Source: Legionella longbeachae
Lineage (GTDB): Bacteria; Pseudomonadota; Gammaproteobacteria; Legionellales; Legionellaceae
Direction of reading: 5' to 3'
Assembly (NCBI RefSeq): GCF_004283175.1
Contig: NZ_RXNW01000001.1
Coordinates: 248,001-312,000, forward strand
DNA length: 64,000 nt
In this document: one piece after another, positions 47,383 to 54,466 of the stretch
Position numbering within the stretch: the first letter of the stretch is position 1
How the letters are laid out: each line of letters starts with the position of its first letter
Program-made: the position numbers and the translations under genes
Notes under the pieces: generated by a model
What the model was told of the DNA's origin: nothing
The model's database searches: none
The model's input: the letters and a program-made list of their open reading frames with translations, nothing else

Positions 47383-47412
47383 TATGGATACGGTATTATT
47401 GCTGTATCCATA
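47383..47412. other. hairpin between sensor and beta-lactamase genes
   Basis: Nine-pair stem TATGGATAC / GTATCCATA around a 12-base loop. No T-run, so probably an RNA-stability or processing element that could set different levels of the sensor and the beta-lactamase from one transcript. The spacer (47364-47445) also has no clear operator. Confidence 0.45.
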
Positions 47413-47445
47413 TCCCTATCAATTGAAAATGATGTTGGAATTGTT

Positions 47446-48240
47446 ATGAAAAAATTAAGTTTACTTCTAAGTATGACACTATTATTTTGCGCTAATGCTT
47501 GGGCTCAAAAAAACTGCTTTTTAGCAAGGGAAAATCAAACTGTATTAAAACACGAAGGGAATGATTGCGATCAACGCTATACTCCTCAATCAACTTTTAA
47601 AATCGCCTTGAGCCTCATGGGCTTTGATTCAGGAATATTAAAGGATGCTTTGCATCCTGAATGGCCCTACAAAAAAGAGTATGAACTTTATCTCAATGTA
47701 TGGAAATATCCCCACAATCCACACACATGGATGAGAGATTCATGTGTGTGGTATTCCCAAGTACTCACGCAACAATTAGGTATGAAGCGATTTAAGCAAT
47801 ATGTTGATGCCTTTCATTATGGTAATGAGGATGTTTCAGGTGACAAAGGCAAGAATAATGGATTAACCCACGCTTGGCTTTCAAGTTCGCTTGCTATCTC
47901 ACCAACCGAACAGATGCAATTTCTGCAAAAAATGGTCACTAAAAAACTACCAGTGAGTAAAAGGGCTTTTGAGATGACCAAGGATATTTTGTACATCCAG
48001 GAGTTAGCCGGTGGCTGGAAACTTTATGGAAAAACTGGGACTGGTGAACAACGACCAAAAGGCAAAAATCATAAAAGTCCTTTAAGACAGGGGTGGTTTG
48101 TGGGGTGGATTGAAAAAGATAACCGCAAAGTTACCTTTGTCAGCCATATCACAGACTGCAAAGAGAGTTTTGCGGGTCTAAAAGCGCGCAATGAAGCATT
48201 GATTCAATTATTTTACCTGATTAATGAATTAGAAAAATGA
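47446..48240 (+). CDS. blaOXA: class D (OXA) beta-lactamase, OXA-29-like
   Basis: A 264-residue periplasmic serine beta-lactamase that hydrolyses penicillins. A signal peptide ends after NAWA. The class D motifs are complete: STFK (S49, K52, the carbamylated lysine), SCV (SxV), YGN and KTGTG. It resembles OXA-29 of Legionella gormanii by memory; identity cannot be measured here. Placed third behind blaI and the sensor, it is the expected output gene of an inducible circuit. GGA precedes the ATG. Confidence 0.95.
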   Translation: MKKLSLLLSMTLLFCANAWAQKNCFLARENQTVLKHEGNDCDQRYTPQSTFKIALSLMGFDSGILKDALHPEWPYKKEYELYLNVWKYPHNPHTWMRDSCVWYSQVLTQQLGMKRFKQYVDAFHYGNEDVSGDKGKNNGLTHAWLSSSLAISPTEQMQFLQKMVTKKLPVSKRAFEMTKDILYIQELAGGWKLYGKTGTGEQRPKGKNHKSPLRQGWFVGWIEKDNRKVTFVSHITDCKESFAGLKARNEALIQLFYLINELEK

Positions 48241-48299
48241 TTCATGAGAGTTCCAAATAAAAAGTGCTAAAAAATGCTTGACCCTATTGTTGCTATATA

Positions 48300-48319
48300 C
48301 CTTAACTTTGTACTTAAGG
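48300..48319 (+). promoter_or_regulatory. dyad before the MerR-family gene
   Basis: A perfect inverted pair, CCTTAA at 48300-48305 and TTAAGG at 48314-48319, with eight bases between. It runs into the ribosome site (AAGGAGGG) of the regulator gene. MerR/TipA proteins bind dyads of this size and often control themselves. A -35-like TTGACC lies at 48278-48283. Confidence 0.55.
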
Positions 48320-48326
48320 AGGGAAT

Positions 48327-49277
48327 ATGATGACTCAATGGTTCGTAAAAGATTTAAGCAAATTAACTGGCGTTTCAGTGCAGACACTACATCATTATGA
48401 TCGTATAGGTCTACTTACGCCCTCGTTGCGACGTGCTAATGGGTATCGTGTTTACTCTGAGAAGGATTTATTGAAATTACAACAGATTATTGCTTTGAAG
48501 TTTTTTGGTTTTGAGTTGTCACAAATTAAAACCTTACTTATTGAGGAAAAAAGCGCGCTCAAACATTTTAACAGTCAAGTTCAAGTGCTAGAGCAAAAAG
48601 CAGCTGTTTTACTTGATGGGGCGAAGACTTTAAGAAGCATTATTGATTCTGTTGATGCCAATCAATCCATTCCATGGGAAACCATTATTCAATTGATAGA
48701 AGTGTATAAAATGACAGAGCATATGGAACATAATTGGGTTAAAGAAATATTTACTCCAGATGAGTTAAAGCAGTATGCAGAATTTGAAAAAGAACTCAAA
48801 GTGAATACAACGCTTGAGCAAAAAAAAGCTTTTGAAAACAGTTGGCATCAGCTAGTGGAGGCGGTCAAAAATAATCTGGAACAAGATCCTGGTTCAGCGT
48901 TAGGTATTGAGTTAGGAAAAAAGATTATGGATTGGGTGAATGGAGTATATGGTACAAAATATGCCCATTTAAGAACCAAGAAATTCGAAAAGGGGTTTGG
49001 AGAAGGAAAAGGTCTTGATGAGGTTGGATTGACACCAGAAATTGTATCATGGATGGATAAAGCGATGGATGCTTACTGGAGAGACCGAATTTATGGAATT
49101 CTTGAGCAAATAGGGAAGAAACCTTCTTCAACCATATCTGCTCTGTGGCATGAAATGCTTGTGGATATGTATGGTGAAGAAAATTCACGCAAAAATGCCA
49201 TATACGAAATTGCTTTAAATGATGATAAAGTGAGTACTCAGGCAAAAGCCTGGCTAAAAAATATTTTAGACTCTTAA
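48327..49277 (+). CDS. MerR-family regulator with TipA-like C-terminal domain
   Basis: About 316 residues. The N-terminal MerR winged helix is clear (VKDLSKLTGVSVQTLHHYDR, then RRANGYRVYSEKDLLKLQQI), followed by the dimerisation helix. The C-terminal half (from about residue 135) is helical, with a TipAS-type layout (WHQLVEAVKNNLEQDPGSAL and PEIVSWMDKAMDAYWRDRIY). TipAS domains bind drugs such as thiopeptides and trigger resistance genes. AAGGAGGG precedes two ATGs (48327 and 48330). The dyad just upstream suggests autoregulation. It may also control nearby genes, but which is unknown. Confidence 0.85.
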   Translation: MMTQWFVKDLSKLTGVSVQTLHHYDRIGLLTPSLRRANGYRVYSEKDLLKLQQIIALKFFGFELSQIKTLLIEEKSALKHFNSQVQVLEQKAAVLLDGAKTLRSIIDSVDANQSIPWETIIQLIEVYKMTEHMEHNWVKEIFTPDELKQYAEFEKELKVNTTLEQKKAFENSWHQLVEAVKNNLEQDPGSALGIELGKKIMDWVNGVYGTKYAHLRTKKFEKGFGEGKGLDEVGLTPEIVSWMDKAMDAYWRDRIYGILEQIGKKPSSTISALWHEMLVDMYGEENSRKNAIYEIALNDDKVSTQAKAWLKNILDS

Positions 49278-49371
49278 ATTATGGGTTTTTGATCAGAAAG
49301 CGAATCATTACTCTGGTTCGTTTATGCTCAGTAACACTGCATTGGCTTTAAGGAACTTGCATACGTCCGCA

Positions 49372-49411
49372 CTCAAACAAACAGGCGCCAATAGATTGTA
49401 AGTTGGCGCCT
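49372..49411 (-). terminator. intrinsic terminator of the GNAT gene
   Basis: On the minus strand, a perfect nine-base stem (AGGCGCCAA / TTGGCGCCT, loop of 11) starts at the GNAT stop codon and is followed by GTTTGTTTG, a T-rich tail. Terminates the gene at 49410-49883. Confidence 0.65.
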
Positions 49412-49883
49412 ATGCCTGCAGTGTTATTTCCATAACGGTTACAGAATGGTCTTTAAATTTATCCAGTCCAATTCTGCGCCAGCCAAGACGCGTGTAATAG
49501 TCGGGGATAGTTGGATCAAAAGCAAAAAGATAGAGATTTTTAAAACCTAAAGTGAGTGCTTTCTCTTTAGTTTTATCAATAAGTTGTCTGGCGATACCTT
49601 GCTTTTGGAACGCTTTAGAAACCACTAAAGAGCCGAGCCATGGTGTTAATTCAGGACGGATACCATCATTGACTCGTAACGAGCACATGCCAACAGGCTT
49701 TTGATCCTCAAAAGCAACGAAGGTAATTGGTAATTGTTCTGTGTTTAAATGGTTGTGTAAATTATCTTCTACACGCGAAACAGGTACATCAGGGATCCAA
49801 ATTTGCCCGAGTTCTTCATGCCAAATTCTGGCAAGCTCTGGAATACTGTCTGAATGATGTTTTAGGTAAGCTATTGTTCTCAT
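49410..49883 (-). CDS. GNAT-family acetyltransferase
   Basis: A 157-residue acyl-CoA transferase. The acetyl-CoA binding motif is SLVVSKAFQKQGIARQLIDK (the Q/RxxGxA pattern) and the fold's ends, TFVAFEDQKPVGMCSL and LYLFAFDPTIPDYYTRLGWR, are typical. Substrate unknown; drug-modifying and protein-modifying members share this pattern. It has its own terminator and lacks a strong ribosome site. Confidence 0.88.
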   Translation of the reverse strand: MRTIAYLKHHSDSIPELARIWHEELGQIWIPDVPVSRVEDNLHNHLNTEQLPITFVAFEDQKPVGMCSLRVNDGIRPELTPWLGSLVVSKAFQKQGIARQLIDKTKEKALTLGFKNLYLFAFDPTIPDYYTRLGWRRIGLDKFKDHSVTVMEITLQA

Positions 49884-49944
49884 GATAAGGCCTGTTGCTT
49901 GGATGTTTTCTCATTAAATTAATATTGAAAGGGTAGTGAAGTTC

Positions 49945-50136
49945 TTATCCAAAATATTCAAGTAAAAAAGTGAAGAAGATAAAAAAAAGTCCCAGAATTA
50001 AATAAAATAAAAATTGATCTTGAATGAGTTTTTGTTCTTTTTCTTTGGGCCGAAGCATATTAAACGCAATGAAAAGAAAGACGATGCCTGTTGCTATGCA
50101 TATAAGTTGTACTATTAAAAATAGGGATATAGACAT
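49945..50136 (-). CDS. small two-helix membrane protein
   Basis: A 63-residue protein with two hydrophobic helices, at residues about 4-27 (LFLIVQLICIATGIVFLFIA) and 43-60 (FYLILGLFFIFFTFLLEYF), joined by a basic loop (LRPKEKEQKL). GAGA precedes the ATG. No known family. It lies 62 bases upstream of the GNAT gene on the same strand, so they may be co-transcribed. Functions of such proteins cannot be read from sequence. Confidence 0.55.
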   Translation of the reverse strand: MSISLFLIVQLICIATGIVFLFIAFNMLRPKEKEQKLIQDQFLFYLILGLFFIFFTFLLEYFG

Positions 50137-50304
50137 TTGTAATTCTCAATAAACTTCGCAATTAGTGATTAATTTTTAGTAATATATCGCCATGTGAATT
50201 TTATAATATTAAATTATTTAAATTAATTATTCTATTTTAAATTCAATAAAATTCATGATAAAAAACCGTAATATAATTAATGCTTTGCTTGGAAAACTAA
50301 ACAT

Positions 50305-51357
50305 ATGTTAAAGGGCTTAAAAGTAATTGATCTGAGTTCGGTTCTTGCCGGCCCATCTGTAGCTACTTTTTTTGCTGAGTTAGGTGCTTCTGTAGTTAAA
50401 ATCGAACATCCAATCCATAAAGATGTTACTCGAACATGGAAGCTCCCGGATGAGGATCCTAACTCTGAAATTTCAGCTTATTTTGCAAGTGTCAATTTTG
50501 GGAAAGAGTACCTATTTTTAGATCTTACAAAAGAAGAAGATTATCTCAATTTTCTTAATCTTATTTTCGAAGCCGATATTTTAATAATGAATTTTAAAAA
50601 AGGAGATGATATAAAGCTGCGGCTACAAGACGAGCTTCTTCTTGGCATTAACCCACGCCTCATCATTGGAAAAATAAATGGTTATGGCGATGACAGTGAT
50701 CGCGTAGCCTATGATCTTGTACTTCAAGGTGAATGTGATTTTATGGCCATGAATGGTACTTATGATAGCGGTCCAGTTAAGATGCCGGTCGCCCTAATCG
50801 ATGTGCTTGCTGCCCATCATTTGAAAGAAGCTATTCTTCTTGCACTCTATGCGCGAGAAAAAAACGGGAATGGTAAAGTAGTTACTGTTTCTCTTTATGA
50901 TGCAGCTATTAGTAGTCTCATGAATCAAGCATCCAATTACTTAATGAGGGGACAGATACCAAAACGTATCGGTTCCCTACATCCAAACATTGCCCCATAT
51001 GGTGAATTGTTCCGTACCGCAGATGGAGCTCATATAGTCTTTGCAATCGGATCTGATCGGCATTTCAAAAAGTTATGTACGGTTCTGGGGCTCTTAGAGC
51101 TTCCGGAAAAAGAAGAGTTTAGCAGCAATCAAAATAGAGTAAAAAATCGAGAGCGACTTGCTTCACTCATTGCGGCACAAACAGAGAAGTTGCAAAGCGA
51201 GAAACTTCTCGAAGTTTTACACAGTGAACATATTCCAGCAGGAAAAATTATGGATCTTAAAGAGGTTTTTGATAATGAACGTGCAAAAGCACTCATCCGA
51301 GAAGAGTGCATTAGTGATATTCCTACAGCACGTGTCGCATCTTATATTTTTAAATAG
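50305..51357 (+). CDS. family III CoA-transferase (CaiB/BaiF-like)
   Basis: A 350-residue enzyme of the family that moves CoA between carboxylic acids through an acyl-aspartyl intermediate. The N-terminal LKGLKVIDLSSVLAGPSVAT and LGASVVKIEHP are diagnostic, and the catalytic aspartate is in VAYDLVLQGE. IAPYGELFRTADGAHIVFA and AGKIMDLKEVF fit the C-terminal part. It is shorter than most (about 400), lacking part of the central region. Stands alone; no acyl-CoA dehydrogenase or racemase partner nearby, so the substrate is unknown. Confidence 0.9.
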   Translation: MLKGLKVIDLSSVLAGPSVATFFAELGASVVKIEHPIHKDVTRTWKLPDEDPNSEISAYFASVNFGKEYLFLDLTKEEDYLNFLNLIFEADILIMNFKKGDDIKLRLQDELLLGINPRLIIGKINGYGDDSDRVAYDLVLQGECDFMAMNGTYDSGPVKMPVALIDVLAAHHLKEAILLALYAREKNGNGKVVTVSLYDAAISSLMNQASNYLMRGQIPKRIGSLHPNIAPYGELFRTADGAHIVFAIGSDRHFKKLCTVLGLLELPEKEEFSSNQNRVKNRERLASLIAAQTEKLQSEKLLEVLHSEHIPAGKIMDLKEVFDNERAKALIREECISDIPTARVASYIFK

Positions 51358-51517
51358 TGAGTTATTGAGGTTGTATGTCAGTTTGGAATGCAAAATAGGG
51401 TGACTGGAGGGAGTAGGATTTATTGACGAAAACAAAAATATGAGCATCAACAGATACTATTAATTTGAGTAAGAGAATATATAATCGATTTTATTATAGT
51501 TATTTTCAAGCAAAGTG

Positions 51518-52768
51518 ATGATGGTTAAGTTTCATGAGTTTCACCAGGTAGAGCATCATTTTTTTTCCTTGATTAGTGATGTTCAAACTGATTATGGTCA
51601 AATGATTGCATTCGCTACGGGAGTGCCTACTTCGCATTTGAATCCTGTCATTGTGAAGGAAATAGACGAGCAATTTTTAAAAAGTTTATTTCGGTGTCAT
51701 TCTTTCTATTTCCCAAAGCAATTACCCTGGTCTTTAGTACTTCCAGAGTATTTGTATCAACCTGAATTGGAAAAGCCTTTGCAATCGCTTCATTTTGCGT
51801 ACACTGAAAAAGGGGTTGCTATGGAGGCTTTAATCGATTCGATGGTATTTCCAAAGTTTGAGTCCTCGTTAGTGATTAAAGAAATGGTTAGTGATTTAAG
51901 TGTCTGGAGCCTTCCATTGCTTTATGGTTTTGAATCAACAATGGAGATAACTGATGCTTATAGAAAAAAACATGAGCTTGCAGCTGCCTCCAGTGCAAAA
52001 TTATATCATTTTTCAGGTTTTATAGAAGATGAAGCTGTTTGCTCTCTTTCTTTATCTTTATGTGGTCAGCACGCACGCATTGATGATCTTGCTACAATTC
52101 CAGCATATCAAAAGAAGGGTTATGCAACACAACTTATCCGTGCTGCAATAGATTTTGCTAAAAGACAGCATATAACCAAGTGCTTTTTAGAAGCTTCGGT
52201 AACAGGATTAAGTATCTATCAAAAAATTGGGTTTAAAGAATTGTTCATTAATCGTTATTACGAGCAGATACCACTTCAACTTGAAACACCAAGAATGATC
52301 TTACGTTTAATCAATGAAACGGATCTTGAGAACATTGCTGAGCTTAATATGGATGCAGAGGTAAGAAAATTTTTCCCTGATGGTGTCCAAACCCCGCAGC
52401 AAACGAAACGAAGAATCAAAGAGTTTATGGCTTTTTACCGCGATTATGGGCTTCCATGCTTTGTGATCTGGAATAAACTAACCCAGGAGTTTATGGGGCG
52501 ATGCGGTTTTGGTCCCCTGGAAACGGGAGAAATCGAAGTAGGTTATTTGCTCGCCCGCAAGTTTTGGGGGAAGGGATATGCTTCTGAAGCATTGAGTGCC
52601 TTACTTAATTGGAGCAGGCATCACATTGATTCGGAGTATATTATTGCATTTGCACCTTTAGAACATAAAGCGTCCCAACGGGTAATGGAGAAATGTAATA
52701 TGGTTTATTATAAGGTTGATTTAGGGCATGGAATTATGAGTAAATTTTATCGCATCAATAACAAATGA
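51518..52768 (+). CDS. two-domain GNAT acetyltransferase
   Basis: About 416 residues with two acetyltransferase folds in tandem. The first (about residues 150-235) has the motif IDDLATIPAYQKKGYATQLI and ends ASVTGLSIYQKIGFKE. The second (about residues 245-415) is RimJ/RimL-like, starting LETPRMILRLINETD and holding GYLLARKFWGKGYASEALSA. The first 150 residues look like a degenerate GNAT N-half. The fusion could acetylate one substrate twice or two substrates. Three near-equal starts (GTG 51515, ATG 51518, ATG 51521), none with a strong ribosome site. Confidence 0.85.
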   Translation: MMVKFHEFHQVEHHFFSLISDVQTDYGQMIAFATGVPTSHLNPVIVKEIDEQFLKSLFRCHSFYFPKQLPWSLVLPEYLYQPELEKPLQSLHFAYTEKGVAMEALIDSMVFPKFESSLVIKEMVSDLSVWSLPLLYGFESTMEITDAYRKKHELAAASSAKLYHFSGFIEDEAVCSLSLSLCGQHARIDDLATIPAYQKKGYATQLIRAAIDFAKRQHITKCFLEASVTGLSIYQKIGFKELFINRYYEQIPLQLETPRMILRLINETDLENIAELNMDAEVRKFFPDGVQTPQQTKRRIKEFMAFYRDYGLPCFVIWNKLTQEFMGRCGFGPLETGEIEVGYLLARKFWGKGYASEALSALLNWSRHHIDSEYIIAFAPLEHKASQRVMEKCNMVYYKVDLGHGIMSKFYRINNK

Positions 52769-52828
52769 CTTTAAAATCAAATGTTGTGTCAAAGAGTCAG
52801 CAGTGATTAATAATTTTGGAATACAACA

Positions 52829-52858
52829 TTGACAAAAATTATCATTTTAAATTAAAAT
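52829..52858 (+). promoter_or_regulatory. promoter of the ABC-F leader
   Basis: Perfect -35 TTGACA at 52829-52834 and TAAAAT at 52853-52858, 18 bases apart. Transcription would begin near 52866, giving a leader of about 140 bases before the ABC-F ATG at 53009. Confidence 0.6.
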
Positions 52859-52903
52859 AATAATTGTATTTTTTTTACCCACAAGAAGGTAGGTTAAAGC
52901 GTC

Positions 52904-52921
52904 ATGAAAATTACATCTTAA
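52904..52921 (+). CDS. leader peptide MKITS (uORF)
   Basis: A five-codon open frame, ATG to TAA, in the ABC-F leader, with AAGGTAGG about 11 bases upstream. It lies just before a short GCCC/GGGC stem (52926-52940) and the terminator at 52951. Ribosomes stalling here under a ribosome-binding drug could free the downstream RNA to refold. Real translation is not shown. Confidence 0.45.
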   Translation: MKITS

Positions 52922-52950
52922 GAGCGCCCATTTATAGGGCAAAGTGAACG

Positions 52951-52976
52951 AAGTCATTTTGACTTTCTGTTTTTTT
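52951..52976 (+). terminator. leader terminator before the ABC-F gene
   Basis: Stem AAGTCA / TGACTT with a TTT loop (52951-52965), then TCTG and seven Ts. The upstream AAAGT at 52941-52945 could pair with ACTTT at 52962-52966 instead, an alternative fold. This is a transcription terminator about 32 bases ahead of the gene, as in attenuated ABC-F resistance genes. Confidence 0.55.
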
Positions 52977-53008
52977 ATTGTCCTGAAAGACATGCTTAAG
53001 AGTAAATC

Positions 53009-54466
53009 ATGCACCATAAACCGATTCAATTTAAAGACCTAAGTCTTATATATCCACACAAAACCTGTTTTGAATCCTTTAGTAACCAAGTTCATTTTGG
53101 TGAGCGCATTACACTTATTGGTCGTAATGGAGCAGGGAAATCAACATTATTAAAAATGCTTTGCGGTCAATGTTTGCCTTCTAAAGGCGACATTAATGTG
53201 CCTGATGATGTTCATGTTGGATATTTACCGCAAGTGATTGAATGTTTTCCAACCTTGAGTGGGGGGCAAAAGCTAAACCAGTTATTGACTAAAATTTTAT
53301 CCGAAAACGCTAATGTGCTCTTGTTAGATGAACCCACAAATCATCTGGATCATCGCAATCGTCGCTCTTTAATGCGCATGCTGGAGCATTACCCTGGAAC
53401 ACTCATTATTGCTTCTCATGATACGGAGTTAATCAATACCGTCACAGATACCCTATGGCATATTGATTCAGGAAAAATCACTATTTTTAAAGGTAATTAT
53501 GCGGATTATCAACGCTTGCTTGCTAAGCGAAAAATATCCATAGCTCAAGAGTTAGCAAAACTTGCGCGACAAAAGAAAGAAACACATCGTGCTTTAATGA
53601 AAGAACAAGAGCGTACCAAGCGTTCACGCATTCAAGGTGAGAAGAAAATAGCCCAACGCAAATGGCCAACAATTCGTTCTCATACCAAATTAGATAAATC
53701 TATTACGACCGGAGATAAAAGGTTAAGGCATATTAACCATAAAAAACACCAGTTGTTAGAGGAACGTTCCGCTCTCTATCAACCTGAGGTGATCATACCC
53801 AGATTTAAATTAAACGGTTGGGGGCACCATAAGCCCCTGATTAAAATTCAAGATGCGTCTATTCGTTATGAGAATAAGAACTTGATTTTGGATGATATTC
53901 ACTTTCATCTTAGGGGCTGTGAACGGGTTGCATTGTATGGAGATAATGCATCAGGTAAATCAACTTTTGTTAAAGCGATATTGGGGGCTCCTAAAATTAA
54001 AAGGACGGGTGAATGGATTGTGACCGACGGCACAGCTATAGGATATCTTGATCAACATAATCAGCATTTGAATTCTGAAGAAACCGTATTAGATTTGCTG
54101 CGATGCAAAATGCCACATGCTTCTCATTCTGAAATTCGTGCCTATTTGAATGATTTTTTATTTCGAAAAAATGAAGAAGTAGGTATAAAAGTCAAAAATC
54201 TTTCAGGAGGTGAAAAGGCTAGGCTTTCTTTGGCATTAATTGCTGCAAGTCCTCCTAAACTACTTATTTTAGATGAGATCACTAATAATGTAGATCTGGA
54301 AACACGCACCCACATTATTGAGGTATTAAATGAATTTCCAGGGGCAATGCTTGTCATATCCCACGATCATGATTTTTTAGAATCGATTCACATTGAAATC
54401 AAGTATCAGATTTATCAAGGGAAAATACATCATTTTAATGATGCACATAGAGGCAATAAAATATGA
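53009..54466 (+). CDS. ABC-F family ATPase, candidate ribosome-protection protein
   Basis: A 485-residue protein with two ABC cassettes and no membrane helices. Cassette 1: Walker A GRNGAGKST (from residue 38), signature LSGGQ (83-87), Walker B LLLDEPTNHLD. Cassette 2: GDNASGKST, LSGGEKARL and LLILDEITNNVD. The charged linker between them (QERTKRSRIQGEKKIAQRKW) is the tRNA-interacting segment of ABC-F proteins. Oddly, only eight residues separate the Q-loop (Q75) from the signature in cassette 1; the helical subdomain, normally about 50 residues, is missing. ABC-F proteins free ribosomes of antibiotics such as macrolides, lincosamides or streptogramins. It overlaps the exporter gene by four bases. 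Confidence 0.88.
   Translation: MHHKPIQFKDLSLIYPHKTCFESFSNQVHFGERITLIGRNGAGKSTLLKMLCGQCLPSKGDINVPDDVHVGYLPQVIECFPTLSGGQKLNQLLTKILSENANVLLLDEPTNHLDHRNRRSLMRMLEHYPGTLIIASHDTELINTVTDTLWHIDSGKITIFKGNYADYQRLLAKRKISIAQELAKLARQKKETHRALMKEQERTKRSRIQGEKKIAQRKWPTIRSHTKLDKSITTGDKRLRHINHKKHQLLEERSALYQPEVIIPRFKLNGWGHHKPLIKIQDASIRYENKNLILDDIHFHLRGCERVALYGDNASGKSTFVKAILGAPKIKRTGEWIVTDGTAIGYLDQHNQHLNSEETVLDLLRCKMPHASHSEIRAYLNDFLFRKNEEVGIKVKNLSGGEKARLSLALIAASPPKLLILDEITNNVDLETRTHIIEVLNEFPGAMLVISHDHDFLESIHIEIKYQIYQGKIHHFNDAHRGNKI

Noticed and set aside
52847-53029. 60-codon minus-strand frame over the ABC-F leader
   Set aside because: No ribosome site or protein-like composition; the region is better explained as a leader with promoter, uORF and terminator.
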